NCBI RefSeq assembly: GCF_015704865.1 | Contig: NZ_JADQTO010000005.1 | Location: 232,691 to 296,690 of the forward strand | Source: Actinoplanes aureus | Lineage (GTDB): Bacteria; Actinomycetota; Actinomycetes; Mycobacteriales; Micromonosporaceae | Reading direction: 5' to 3' | DNA length: 64,000 bases | Part shown: positions 16,169 to 25,561 of the stretch, piece by piece | How the letters are laid out: each line of letters opens with the position of its first letter | Position numbering within the stretch: position 1 is the first letter of the stretch | Notes under the pieces: model-generated | What the model saw: the letters and a program-made list of their open reading frames with translations, nothing else | Database searches by the model: none | What the model was told of the DNA's origin: nothing | Position numbers and translations under genes: made by a program

Positions 16169-17053
16169 ATGACCGATCTGATGACCCGCCCCGCCCTGGA
16201 CGACCGGACCGCCGACGCCGGCGGTGAGCGCGTCGCCGCCGACCTGCCGCCGGTCCCGCCGACCCACATCGCGCTGGAGATGGTGCAGCCGCCCCGGGAT
16301 CCGCGCTGGAAGCGCCGGGTGGCCGGCGGCGCCGCGGTCCTCGTACTGATCGCCGGCGGCGGCAGTACCGGCGCCTACCTCACCGACCAGTACCTGGAGA
16401 GCCGCCCCGCGGCGGCCTCGGCCGGCGTGACCACGCTGACCGAGGGCAGCGACCTCGCCCCGATCGTGGCCAGGGTGCAGCCGAGCATCGTCACCGTGCT
16501 GGTGGACAGCGCCCGCTCGTCGTCGCTCGGTTCGGGTGTGGTGCTGACCTCGGACGGGCTGATCCTCACCAACAACCACGTGGTCGCGGCGGACGGCACG
16601 GTGAGCGTACGGCTGTCGACGGGTCAGACGGCCCCGGCCCGGGTGGTCGCCACCGACGCCTCTCACGACCTCGCGCTGGTGCAGGCCAGCGGGCTGTCCG
16701 GGCTGACTCCGGTCACGTTCGCCGGCGACGACAGCGTCGCGGTCGGTGACACCGTCCTGGCGTTCGGCGCGCCGCTCGGCCTGGAGGGCACCGTCACCTC
16801 GGGCATCGTCTCCGCCCTCGACCGCAGCCTGGACACCGGCGATGAGAAGCTCACCGGCCTGCTCCAGACCGATGCCGCGATCAACCAGGGCAACTCCGGC
16901 GGCGCACTGGTCGACATGTCCGGCCGGGTGATCGGCATCAACGTCGCGATCGCCACCGCCGGCGACAGCACCGGCAGCGTCGGTCTCGGCTTCGCGATCC
17001 CCGCCGGCACCGTGACAAGCGTCGTCAGCCAGCTACAAGCGAAGGTCCGCTGA
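16169..17053 (+). CDS. Membrane-anchored trypsin-like serine protease (HtrA-type, no PDZ)
   Basis: 294 residues. A cytoplasmic N-terminus rich in Pro is followed by one membrane segment (RRVAGGAAVLVLIAGGGSTGAYL, about 46-68) and an extracytoplasmic S1C-type protease domain. The catalytic triad is complete: His in LTNNHVVAA, Asp in DASHDLALV, Ser in QGNSGGALV. The protein ends directly after the protease fold (VSQLQAKVR), without the PDZ domain usual in DegP/HtrA proteins. ATG 16169 gives a sensible N-terminus, though its ribosome site is weak. Likely a surface quality-control or signalling protease. Confidence 0.88.
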   Translation: MTDLMTRPALDDRTADAGGERVAADLPPVPPTHIALEMVQPPRDPRWKRRVAGGAAVLVLIAGGGSTGAYLTDQYLESRPAAASAGVTTLTEGSDLAPIVARVQPSIVTVLVDSARSSSLGSGVVLTSDGLILTNNHVVAADGTVSVRLSTGQTAPARVVATDASHDLALVQASGLSGLTPVTFAGDDSVAVGDTVLAFGAPLGLEGTVTSGIVSALDRSLDTGDEKLTGLLQTDAAINQGNSGGALVDMSGRVIGINVAIATAGDSTGSVGLGFAIPAGTVTSVVSQLQAKVR

Positions 17054-17068
17054 CGGCTGTCCGGTGTT

Positions 17069-17104
17069 CCGGGTGGCCGCGCCCGGTGAGGCGCGGCCAC
17101 CCGG
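17069..17104. terminator. Bidirectional hairpin between protease and ABC genes
   Basis: Perfect 15-bp stem (17069-17083 with 17090-17104) around a 6-base loop, located between the protease stop (17053) and the ABC transporter stop (17106). No T-run. Confidence 0.7.
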
Positions 17105-17105
17105 A

Positions 17106-20100
17106 TCAACCGGCCAGGTGTCCCCAGCGGTCCGCGAGTTCGTCCCAGGTGCCCTGGTCCTCGGCCTGGCCGCCGATCAGCACGACCACCTTGTCGGCCT
17201 GTGCCAGGGCGGCCCGCTTCGAGGTCGAACCGACCACGGTCACCCCGTGCGACCGCAGCGCCCGCCACAGCTCCAGTTCCGTGGTCACGTCCAGCGCGGA
17301 CGAGACGTCGTCGGCGATCAGCAACTCGGTACGCGGAGCCAGCGCCCGGGCCAGCGCCAGCCGCTGCAGCTGACCACCGGAGAGCCGGGTGCCCTTGTGC
17401 CCGATGAGCAGCTGCAGCCCACCGCCGGACGCCGCCAGGTCGTGCTCCAGCTGGGCGACCGACACCGCGTCCTCCGCGTCCACCTCGTGCCCGAGCTGGA
17501 TGTTGTCGGCCACCGTCCCGGACAGCACCCGGGGCAGCTGTGCCACGTACCCCACCTGATTGGGCCGCAGGAACATCTCCGGCTCGCGGACCGGCTCGTC
17601 GTTCCACCGCAGCTCACCGGTGTGGTGCACGATGCCGGCCAGGGCGCGCAGCAGCGACGACTTGCCCGACCCGACCGGGCCGACCACGAGGACCAGCTGT
17701 CCACGGTCGACGGTGAGGTCGATGTCGCGTACCCCCACGGCCCCGTTCTCGTGCACCGCGCTGAAACCGTCCAGTTCCAGCCGGCGCAGCGACTTGCGCG
17801 GCGCCGTAGGCGGCGCCGGCGCGGTGCCGGCGGCCAGGTCCACGCCCGGAACCTCCGCCGAGTACTCGGAGACGCCGGTCATGGCGGCGGTCCGCTTGGT
17901 CCACACCCGGGCCGACGGGAAGTGCGACACCAGTGACGCGGTGGTCCACGCGAACCAGCGGGCCGACCCGAGCGTGGCCACCGCGATCAGCGTCGCCGCC
18001 GCGGTGAGCTGCCCGGACAGGTACATCCCCCAGGCCGCGATCGGCAGCAGGCCACTCGCGATCGACGGGGTGGAACGGGCCCACACCTGGATGGCGATCT
18101 CCCGCCACTGCAGCTCGCTGCGCTTCGCGTCGAGCGCGGCCAGGTGCGCGAGCACCGGCTCGGTCGCGCCGGCCAGCTTGACCGTGCGCGCCGCCGAGAG
18201 CGACGAGACGAGCGAGGTCGCGAACGCCGCACGGGAAGCGACGGTACGACGGGCCGCCTGCTCCAGCCGCGGCCCGAACATGGTCGCCGCCAGACCCGAG
18301 ATCAGCATCGTGCCGACGAAGAACAGTGCCGGCACCACCGACTGCGAGGCGAGCGTCATGGCCACCACGGTGAACACGGCGACACAGTTGTCGATCAGGT
18401 TGTCGGCGAGCATGACCACCCGCTCGGTGTCGCCGCCCTGGGCCACCACCTCGGCCGGGGTGTGCTTGCTGACCCGGCGCGGGCCTACCTGGCCGTGCAC
18501 CAGCCGCAGGCTGATCCGTAGCATCTGCCGCACCCACCACTCCGGGAACCAGGCGCCGGTGTAGTACAGCGTCGGGATCAGCAGCAGCAGTGCGGCCGCG
18601 ATGCCGGCCGCCGGGTAGAGCGGGTTGCCCATGCCGTCGACCACGTTCGCCCAGAGCAGCGGCAGGATCGCCCCGTCCAGCCCGAACAGCACCAGCAGCA
18701 GGAAGAGCGAGACCGCGCCCAGGCCGTACCGGGCGTCGTTGGTGGCCAGCCGGGTGATCTCCCGCATGGTGTGCGCCCGCGGCGGCTCCGGAAGCGGCGG
18801 CGGCTCCACTGTGGGCAGCGGGTTCGTCAGCGCGTCCGGGCCGAGCTCGACCTGTACCGCGGTGTCCCAGTCCCGGTCCGCCGGATCGGCGAGCAGCACA
18901 CCGCCGCTTGCCGTCTGCGCGGCCGGCACGGTCAGGTTGCTGCTGGCCATCAGCTCGGCGAAGCGCTGCGACGAGCGCAGCGGCCCGGCTTCCAGGACCT
19001 CGCCGTCGGCGAGCACGACCACCTCGTCGCAGCGCTGCACCGAGGAGAGCCGGTGCGCCACGATCACACCGATCCGGCCTTGCAGCAGCCGGTCGGTGGC
19101 CCGCTGCACCCATGACTCGGTCACCGGGTCCATCCGGGCGGTGGCCTCGTCGAGGATCACCACCTGCGGGTCGCGGACCAGGATGCGGGCGAACGCCACC
19201 AGCTGCTCTTGCCCGGCGGAGAGCTTGTAGCCGCCCTCGCCGAGCTTGGTGTCGATGCCGTCGGGCAGGCCCGCGACCCAGGACGACAGGCCCAGCTCCT
19301 CGACGGCCGTGGCGGCCCGGGGAAGCAGCTCCTCGTCGAACAGCGCGATGTTCTCGGCCAGGGTGCCGGCCAGGATCTCGGTGCGCTGGGGGACGATCGC
19401 GGTCCACCGGCGCAGCCCCTCCACGCTGAGGTCGTTGAGGTCGGTCCCGCCGAGGAACACTGTGCCGCCGGGCACGTCAACGGCCCGGGTGAGGATCTTG
19501 GCCAGGGTGGACTTGCCGGAACCGGTACGCCCGATCAACGCGTACGACCGGCCGCGCGCGAAGGTCAGGCTGACGTCGCGCAGGGCCGGGGGACGGTTGC
19601 TGTCACTCTCGCCGTAGCGGAAGGTCAGGTTGCGCACGACCAGGTCGCCGTCGGCCGGTGGCAAGCCGTCGGTCGGCTCCTGCGGGACGCTGCTGAGCAT
19701 CTGCACCCGGCTCCACGCGCCGAGTGCGTTCTGCAGCTCGGGCACCATGCGGGTGACATGCTCCAGGGTGCCGCCGAAGCCGAGCGCGAGCAGCCACACG
19801 GCGGTCAGCCGCGCGCTGTCGATGTGCCCGGCGACCAGGGCCCAGGCGCCGGCCACGACCAGCGCCGCGATCAGCGACCGGGTGATCGCCCCGGCGCTCA
19901 TGGTGATCCGCGCGGAGGCGCGCCAGACCCGGCGGCCCCGGGTCAGCACCTCACGGGCGCGCAACGCGTACAGCCGCAACACGTACGGCGCGGCGAGGTT
20001 GGTGCGCACGTCGTCCTGCCCGTGCACGGCCTCCTCCATCACCGCGGCCAGGTCGGACCAGGCCTCCTCCTCGGCGATCCGGATCGGGCCGATCCGCTGG

Positions 20101-20597
20101 ACCGGCTTGTTCATCGTGACGAAGAGCAGCATCGAGACGATGATCATCGCGATCGCAGCCGGCCACCACACGAAGAACGCGGTGAAGATCGAGAGCGTCG
20201 CCAGGGCCATCGACTGGGCGAGCCGCACACCGGAACCGCGCAGCTCCGCCCCGACCTGGTAGACGTCCGAGTCGATCCGGTCGAGCAGCTCGCCGACCGG
20301 CGTGTTCTCCAGAGCCGGCAGAGGCTGCCCGAAGGCCACCCGGTTGAGGCCGCGCCGGACCCGCGCCGCCCAGTCCGCGGTCAGCCGGGCCGCGATCAGC
20401 CCGACCGAGACGTCGGTGAGCACCGCGGCCACCAGGGCGGCGGCCAGCAGCACGAAGAGCGAGAAGGACCGGTCGACGAGCACCGGCCCGGCCAGCGCGA
20501 GGGCGCCCGCCGAGCCCGCGGCTCCGAGAACGATCAGGAACGCGACCAGAGCGGTGCGACTTCGGCTGGTGGCCCAAAGGTCGCGAAGCAGACGCAT
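17106..20597 (-). CDS. Fused ABC exporter with two membrane and two ATPase domains
   Basis: 1163 residues from ATG 20597 (GAGGA six bases upstream). Order: membrane domain 1 (about 15-290), ATPase 1 with Walker A GRTGSGKST near 355, a variant signature LSAGQ near 457 and Walker B VVILDEAT; then membrane domain 2 (about 620-890) and ATPase 2 with Walker A GPVGSGKSS near 972, signature LSGGQ and Walker B LLIADDVSS, where the catalytic Glu is replaced by Asp. All parts of an exporter are thus in one chain. The asymmetric ATPases suggest one active and one degenerate ATP site. Substrate unknown; monocistronic. Confidence 0.9.
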   Translation of the reverse strand: MRLLRDLWATSRSRTALVAFLIVLGAAGSAGALALAGPVLVDRSFSLFVLLAAALVAAVLTDVSVGLIAARLTADWAARVRRGLNRVAFGQPLPALENTPVGELLDRIDSDVYQVGAELRGSGVRLAQSMALATLSIFTAFFVWWPAAIAMIIVSMLLFVTMNKPVQRIGPIRIAEEEAWSDLAAVMEEAVHGQDDVRTNLAAPYVLRLYALRAREVLTRGRRVWRASARITMSAGAITRSLIAALVVAGAWALVAGHIDSARLTAVWLLALGFGGTLEHVTRMVPELQNALGAWSRVQMLSSVPQEPTDGLPPADGDLVVRNLTFRYGESDSNRPPALRDVSLTFARGRSYALIGRTGSGKSTLAKILTRAVDVPGGTVFLGGTDLNDLSVEGLRRWTAIVPQRTEILAGTLAENIALFDEELLPRAATAVEELGLSSWVAGLPDGIDTKLGEGGYKLSAGQEQLVAFARILVRDPQVVILDEATARMDPVTESWVQRATDRLLQGRIGVIVAHRLSSVQRCDEVVVLADGEVLEAGPLRSSQRFAELMASSNLTVPAAQTASGGVLLADPADRDWDTAVQVELGPDALTNPLPTVEPPPLPEPPRAHTMREITRLATNDARYGLGAVSLFLLLVLFGLDGAILPLLWANVVDGMGNPLYPAAGIAAALLLLIPTLYYTGAWFPEWWVRQMLRISLRLVHGQVGPRRVSKHTPAEVVAQGGDTERVVMLADNLIDNCVAVFTVVAMTLASQSVVPALFFVGTMLISGLAATMFGPRLEQAARRTVASRAAFATSLVSSLSAARTVKLAGATEPVLAHLAALDAKRSELQWREIAIQVWARSTPSIASGLLPIAAWGMYLSGQLTAAATLIAVATLGSARWFAWTTASLVSHFPSARVWTKRTAAMTGVSEYSAEVPGVDLAAGTAPAPPTAPRKSLRRLELDGFSAVHENGAVGVRDIDLTVDRGQLVLVVGPVGSGKSSLLRALAGIVHHTGELRWNDEPVREPEMFLRPNQVGYVAQLPRVLSGTVADNIQLGHEVDAEDAVSVAQLEHDLAASGGGLQLLIGHKGTRLSGGQLQRLALARALAPRTELLIADDVSSALDVTTELELWRALRSHGVTVVGSTSKRAALAQADKVVVLIGGQAEDQGTWDELADRWGHLAG

Positions 20598-21210
20598 GAA
20601 GAGTCCTCGGGCGGTAGGGGAAGGCGGTGTCCTCATCCTGCGCGGATTCCGGAGGGCTCCTCAACCGGTTTATTCCCGGCATTTCACCGAAAGGCGCAGG
20701 CCGCGCCGTCGCCCGCGTCCCTCTGACGAGAGCCGGCCCGGTGATCGGGCCGCTGGAGATCACCACGTCGCGGATGCCGAGAGCACCGCAAGCTCACCCT
20801 TCCGCACAACCCGCCCCGCCGCCGCGGTCCGAAAGCGATGCGCCGACGAGCCATCCAGATTCCGCGGTCAAGGTCTGCTGTGGTCATCCACCATCATCGG
20901 TACGGGCAACCGCCCGTCCCGCCGAACCGTCCCCGTCCCCACCTCCCAGCGCAAGCCAGCCGCCTCCCACGGCCCCAACGCGACCGCCGGGAAACAGCAC
21001 CGGCTCGTGCCCGGGCGCCGGGCCCGGCCGCGCGTGAACAAGGCGGGCTGAGTTCAGCTGGCGGCGAGGCACCTGATAGGGCCGTCGTTCGGTGGCTGGG
21101 CGCAGCCCGACAGGCGGCCTGCGGGGCCGGGCGCGGTGACGTCACGGTTGCGCTCCAGCGCCCGAGGGTGCCGGCGTCCGGCTGGCAGGGCCCAGGCGGT
21201 GATCTTGCTT

Positions 21211-21263
21211 GGCCCACGCTCAATGCTGTCTCAACGGCCGTCAGACAGCACCCACGTTGGGCC
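21211..21263. repeat. Large imperfect hairpin
   Basis: Outer arms GGCCCA (21211-21216)/TGGGCC (21258-21263) and inner arms TGCTGTCT (21224-21231)/AGACAGCA (21243-21250) are perfect, separated by a mismatched internal loop. The apical loop is 11 bases. Role unknown; it could be a terminator or part of a structured RNA. Confidence 0.45.
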
Positions 21264-21533
21264 GGACAAGACCCTGACCACGAAGGCTTTCTAGCCGCCG
21301 TCGCGTGGTGGGTTGGGGAATGCGGTGGATCGGGTGCGCTCGCACGCACCGGATCCACCACGATCCGCGCGACCGGCGGCAACCCCGCCAACGCCGGCTA
21401 CCCGACGTCGCCGGCTACCCGACGTCACTTCAGCCGTGCGCCAACCCCGCGTGATGACTGCAGCACCTACCCCAGGCAGCGGGCAGCGGGCCGCGGGTCG
21501 TGGGCGGCGTGCCGCGTGCGCCGTGCGGGCGGG

Positions 21534-21650
21534 CGGCCTGCGACGTGCGCTTGCGGCGTGCGGCCTGCGACGTGCGCTTGCGGCGTGCGGCCTGCGACGT
21601 GCGCTTGCGGCCTGCGACGTGCGGCCTGCGACGTGCGCCTGCGGCGTGGG
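21534..21650. repeat. 27-bp minisatellite
   Basis: Two full units beginning CGGCCTGCGACGTGCG at 21534 and 21561, then a shortened unit at 21588, a 14-bp remnant at 21608 and a diverged copy at 21622. There is no spacer between units, so it is not a CRISPR array. Confidence 0.8.
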
Positions 21651-21961
21651 GCGTGCGGTGTGCGGTGGGCGGTGGGCTGCACGCGGCGGGCCGCAGGCGG
21701 GCCGTGGTTGCTCGCGTTCGTCGCCGTGACCGGCAGGTGATGGTGTTTCCCGGGGGTCGCGCTGGGGCGGTGCGGGAAGGCCGGGCTCGCGCCGGGAGAG
21801 CGAGGACGGGCCGGCTCCGGCGGGACGGCCGGTCACGCGTACCCCGCAGGGGTGTGACCCGGCCGGTAGCGAACCGCGAGCGATCGGAGCGCCGGCATGG
21901 GCGCCCGTCAGGGCGCCGGCGAGCAGGACGGCCTGGGCTGGTCAGCGCGAGCGCGGCGGGG

Positions 21962-23143
21962 TCAGGGGGCCGGGCTGCGGAGGGTGAGCAGGGTGATCTC
22001 GCTGGGGGCGAAGATGCGGAACGGCGGGCCCCAGAAGCCGGTGCCGCGGCTCGTGTACAGCTGGGTGCGTTCGGAATGGCGGGACAGGCCCTGCAGCACC
22101 GGCTGGTCGGTACGGACCAGGTAGTGGAACGGCCAGATCTGGCCGCCGTGGGTGTGGCCGGAGAGCTGGAGGTCGACCCCGTGGGCGACCGCGCCGGTGA
22201 TCTGCTGTGGCTGGTGGGCTAGCAGCAGGATCGGCAGCTCGGGGTCGGTGCCGGCCAGAGCGGCGACGTGGTCGGCGTGGTGGCCGGGCAGGCCGGAGCC
22301 GGCGGCGGTCCGGTCGTCGACGCCGGCGACGATCAGGGAGTCGCCGCCTCGGGTGACCACCAGGTGCCGGTTGTGCAGGGCGTCCCAGCCGAGCGAGGTC
22401 ATGTGCTCGACCCAGCCGAGGGCGCCGCTGTAGTACTCGTGGTTGCCGGTCACGTAGACCCGTGCGTAGCGGGCGCGCACGTCACCGAGCGGTGAGGACT
22501 GGCTCAGACGCTGCTCGACCTGGCCGTCGGCGATGTCGCCGGTGTGCGCCACGATGTCCGGCTCGAGCGAGTTGATCACGTCGACCACGGCGCGGGACCA
22601 GCGGGACCGGTCGATCGGGCCGTAGTGGGTGTCGGTGATCAGCACGACGCGCAGCCCGTCGAGCCCGGGACCGAGCCGGGGCAGCACCACGTCGACCCGC
22701 CGGACCCGGGAGACGCGCATCGCCTCCGCGTACCCCCAGAGCAGCAGGGCCAGGGAGATCAGCAGGACCACCGCGGTGACCACCCGCGAGCGCACCGGAT
22801 CGGCGACGCCGGCCAGCGCCAGGACCAGGCCGAAGGCCTGGCCGATGATCGACCAGGTGAAGAGCACCCAGATCACGCCGAGCATGGTGTCGGCGACGCG
22901 CGAAGCGGCGTCGCTGTGCCCGCCGTGTCCCCGGAACATGAGCACCGGGAAAGCCCCGGCCGCCAGCACGAACACCACGGTGCCGGCGGCGAGGACCGGC
23001 GCCGGCCAGGCATTGCCGGACCACACCAGCGTCGCCCAGGGCACGCCGAACAGCAGCAGCAGAATCACCGCGACCAGCGAACCGAACCGTGCGCGCGGCG
23101 CGCGCCGTTTCGGCTCCGCCTCGACCGCCTCACCTACCGACAT
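21962..23143 (-). CDS. Membrane-bound metallophosphoesterase
   Basis: 393 residues from ATG 23143 (ATG 23155 or GTG 23257 would lengthen it). Four hydrophobic segments in the first 150 residues are followed by a calcineurin-like domain with all metal motifs: LITDTHYG, AHTGDIADG, VTGNHEYY, LLAHQPQQ and SGHTHGGQIWP. The GHTHGGQ ending and membrane N-terminus resemble YkuE/YaeI-type phosphodiesterases acting on lipid head groups. Substrate is inference. No partner gene is on the same strand nearby except the lipoprotein 48 bp upstream. Confidence 0.85.
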   Translation of the reverse strand: MSVGEAVEAEPKRRAPRARFGSLVAVILLLLFGVPWATLVWSGNAWPAPVLAAGTVVFVLAAGAFPVLMFRGHGGHSDAASRVADTMLGVIWVLFTWSIIGQAFGLVLALAGVADPVRSRVVTAVVLLISLALLLWGYAEAMRVSRVRRVDVVLPRLGPGLDGLRVVLITDTHYGPIDRSRWSRAVVDVINSLEPDIVAHTGDIADGQVEQRLSQSSPLGDVRARYARVYVTGNHEYYSGALGWVEHMTSLGWDALHNRHLVVTRGGDSLIVAGVDDRTAAGSGLPGHHADHVAALAGTDPELPILLLAHQPQQITGAVAHGVDLQLSGHTHGGQIWPFHYLVRTDQPVLQGLSRHSERTQLYTSRGTGFWGPPFRIFAPSEITLLTLRSPAP

Positions 23144-23190
23144 GCCCGCAAGCATGCCACCCGGGTGCGACAAAAACGCCGGGGCGAGCT

Positions 23191-23742
23191 CTACCGTCCG
23201 GCACCCGGACCGTTCGACGCACGCGCGGGATGCGACCCACGGCCCGTCGTCCGGCACAGATCCTGCTCCGTCTCCGCCTGAAAGACCCTGACCAGGAGGT
23301 CTCGGAACCCCGGCGGCGGCGTGTTGTCGAAGCCCACCGCGTCATCGGTCGTGACCGTCAGATAGCGATGTACGTCACCGGCAGTCGACCGGTAACAGAA
23401 CATGGCGCCGCCCCATTCCGGCGGGACTCGCCCGATCTCCGCCCAGTCGGCCGGCTCGGCGATCATCCCGGCCAGCTCCGCGATCTCGTCAAAGGAGACC
23501 GGTTCCGGCAGCTCGTAGTGCCGGCTGGCGCTGACCGTGAAGCCGTCCTGATCCCGGCACGGGAAGTTCCGCTCGATCGCGCCCGCCCGGGCGGACGCCG
23601 GTGCCCGTTCCAACGCGGCGTCCCCGGCCAGCGTGCGCGCCAGCGCCGACTGCTCCCCGCAGTCCAGCGACGACCCGGATCCACAGCCGGCCAGGACCCC
23701 GGCGAGCAGCACGGCCGCAACGGCACCGGCCATCCGCGTCAT
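23191..23742 (-). CDS. Lipoprotein of unknown function
   Basis: 183 residues. The signal peptide MTRMAGAVAAVLLAGVLAGCG has a lipobox LAGC, and further cysteines occur in LDCGEQ, FPCRDQ, MFCYRS and DLCRTT, suggesting two disulfides outside the cell. No family was recognised. Its start overlaps the stop of the kinase gene by four bases, so the two are translationally coupled. Confidence 0.7.
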   Translation of the reverse strand: MTRMAGAVAAVLLAGVLAGCGSGSSLDCGEQSALARTLAGDAALERAPASARAGAIERNFPCRDQDGFTVSASRHYELPEPVSFDEIAELAGMIAEPADWAEIGRVPPEWGGAMFCYRSTAGDVHRYLTVTTDDAVGFDNTPPPGFRDLLVRVFQAETEQDLCRTTGRGSHPARASNGPGAGR

Positions 23743-24419
23743 GCCGCCGGCTCCCCGAGATCCAGGCCGGACACCACCAGGTCGGCCCGGTCCCGGCCGG
23801 CCGCGACAAGTGACGCGTTGCGCTCATCGGTCCCGGTCGCCCAGGACACGGCCGCCTCCCGGCTCTTGCCGAACCGGACGTGCCGCTCGATCAGCCGGCG
23901 GAGCCGTTCCTCCTGTTCCAGGTCGGTGTACCAGACCTCGTCCAGCAGCTCCCGGACCGGCCGCCAGGGAGCCGAGTCGAGGAGCAGGTAGTTCCCCTCG
24001 GTCACGATCAGCCGGGCGGTCCGGGGCACCCCGATGACACCGGCGATCGGTTGTTCCAGGACGCGCTCGAAACCCGGCGCGTAGATCATCTCGTCCCGGT
24101 CCTCGTGCAGCCGGCGCAGCAGCGCGGCGTAGCCGTACGCGTCGAAGGTGTCCGGCGCGCCCTTGCGCGCCCGCCGGCCGAGCCGGTCCAGTTCGGCGTC
24201 GGCGAGATGGAAGCCGTCCATCGGCACGTGCGCCACCCAGCCGGCGTCGTGTCCGGGCGGCGGTGCGGCCGCGAGGGCCGCGACTAGGTGTCCGGCGAGG
24301 GTGGTCTTGCCCGCTCCGGGCGGTCCGGTGATGCCGAGCACGGCCCGTGATCCGCCGGTGTACAGCCCCGCGGCCCGCTTCACCAGTTCGGAGATCATGC
24401 GCGTGACCGTACCGGTCAT
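23739..24419 (-). CDS. P-loop nucleoside/nucleotide kinase family protein
   Basis: 226 residues. Walker A LGITGPPGAGKTTLA is followed by VPMDGFHLADAELDRLGRRARKGAPDTFD, APGFERV and LIVTEGNYLLLD, the pattern of the uridine-kinase/pantothenate-kinase-like group (YggC/FrcK type) rather than of classical uridine kinase. The role may be phosphorylation of a sugar or nucleoside. It is followed by a coupled lipoprotein gene, an unusual pairing. Confidence 0.8.
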   Translation of the reverse strand: MTGTVTRMISELVKRAAGLYTGGSRAVLGITGPPGAGKTTLAGHLVAALAAAPPPGHDAGWVAHVPMDGFHLADAELDRLGRRARKGAPDTFDAYGYAALLRRLHEDRDEMIYAPGFERVLEQPIAGVIGVPRTARLIVTEGNYLLLDSAPWRPVRELLDEVWYTDLEQEERLRRLIERHVRFGKSREAAVSWATGTDERNASLVAAGRDRADLVVSGLDLGEPAA

Positions 24420-24531
24420 CCGCCCGTGGTCGGATCGAGGACTCCCGCGGCCGCCGGACCGTTCGGGCGATGTGCGGTGCCGGTGGCCCGGCGGAACCTG
24501 GCCGGGAGCATCCGATACACGGGGGATTCAG

Positions 24532-25560
24532 ATGATCACACGCAGTCTGCTGTGCGCTGCGGTGGCCGGCCTGGCCGTTCTGGTGGGGCCGGCGCCCGCG
24601 GCGGCCCGGCCACCACTGCGGACGGTCGCCACCGGCCTGGACAGTCCGCGCGGGCTGGCCTTCGGCCCGCACGGCGAGCTCTACGTCGCCGAGTCCGGGC
24701 GAGGCGGTGTGGGGCCATGCCCGGCAGAGCTCGAGGGAGGCCTGGCCTGTCTCGGCCGCACCGGGGCGATAACCCGGATTGCGTACGGGTCACAGCAGCG
24801 AATCCTGTCGCACCTGCCATCGGTCGCCGCACCGGGCGGCGCCGGAGCGGCCGGCCCCTCGGACGTCTCGGTCGACTCCGGCGGCCACGTCTACTTCACG
24901 GTCGGCCTCGGCGGCGGCCCCCGGCGCAGGGGACCGCTGATCGCCGGGGCCACCGGCCTGTACCGGGCCGGGCCGGACACCGCCGTGCCGGCCGGCCTGG
25001 GTGCCGCCGGGGCCGGGTCGAACCCGAACGCTGTACTCGTGACGGGCCGGGACCGGCTGGTGGTCGACGCCGGCCGCAACGCGCTGCTGCGGGTCGGCCC
25101 CCGCGGCCGGATCCTCACCGTCGCCACGTTCCCGCGCCGTACGGTCGCGGCGCCCGCCGGGCTCCCGGGCGGCCCGCCGGCCGGTACGCCGATCCTGATG
25201 GCGCCGACGCCTACCTCGGTGGTCCGCGGTCCGGACGGCGCGCTCTACGTGGGTGAGCTGACCGGGTTCCCGTTCCGGCCCGGGCAGGCGCGGATCTGGC
25301 GGGTGGAGCCGGGACGCCCGCCGCAGGTGTACGCGACCGGCTTCACCGGCGTCGTCGACCTGGCCTGGGCGCCGGACGGCCACCTGTACGTCCTGGAGGC
25401 CGGCACCCTGCTACGGGTGGCACGCCGCGGCCCGCACCAGGTCGTGTCGGCCGGTCTGACCGCCCCGGGCGGTCTCGCCGTTCGCGGCCGGCACGCCTAC
25501 GTGACCGACTGCGGTGTCTGCCGTGGCACCGGTTCGGTGGTACGGATCGACCTCGGGTAG
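24532..25560 (+). CDS. Secreted ScyD/ScyE-type beta-propeller protein
   Basis: 342 residues from ATG 24532, with GGGGGA five to six bases upstream. The signal peptide runs to about GPAPAAA (residue 25). The mature part has repeated NHL-like blades: GLDSPRGLAFGPHGELYVAESG, GPSDVSVDSGGHVYFTVG, PTSVVRGPDGALYVGELTGFPF, VDLAWAPDGHLYVLEAG, APGGLAVRGRHAYVTDCG. This matches the ScyD/ScyE family, named after cyanobacterial scytonemin genes but widespread in actinobacteria with unknown role. Cysteines are few. The convergent next gene ends two bases after it. Confidence 0.85.
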   Translation: MITRSLLCAAVAGLAVLVGPAPAAARPPLRTVATGLDSPRGLAFGPHGELYVAESGRGGVGPCPAELEGGLACLGRTGAITRIAYGSQQRILSHLPSVAAPGGAGAAGPSDVSVDSGGHVYFTVGLGGGPRRRGPLIAGATGLYRAGPDTAVPAGLGAAGAGSNPNAVLVTGRDRLVVDAGRNALLRVGPRGRILTVATFPRRTVAAPAGLPGGPPAGTPILMAPTPTSVVRGPDGALYVGELTGFPFRPGQARIWRVEPGRPPQVYATGFTGVVDLAWAPDGHLYVLEAGTLLRVARRGPHQVVSAGLTAPGGLAVRGRHAYVTDCGVCRGTGSVVRIDLG

Positions 25561-25561
25561 G

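Larger units (their letters stand above)
20598..21961. other. 1.36-kb gene-poor region
   Basis: No reading frame here has a plausible ribosome site together with protein-like composition; all long frames are Arg/Ala/Gly-rich shadows. It contains a large imperfect hairpin (21211-21263), a 27-bp minisatellite (21534-21650) and a small GGCGCCC/GGGCGCC hairpin at 21900-21917 that may terminate the metallophosphoesterase transcript. The region may be decayed coding DNA. Confidence 0.5.

Noticed and set aside
21534-21650. CRISPR array
   Set aside because: Repeat units adjoin directly without unique spacers, and no cas genes are present.
20838-21836. Several long frames in both directions
   Set aside because: No ribosome sites, extreme Arg/Ala composition and overlap of minisatellite DNA; judged non-coding.
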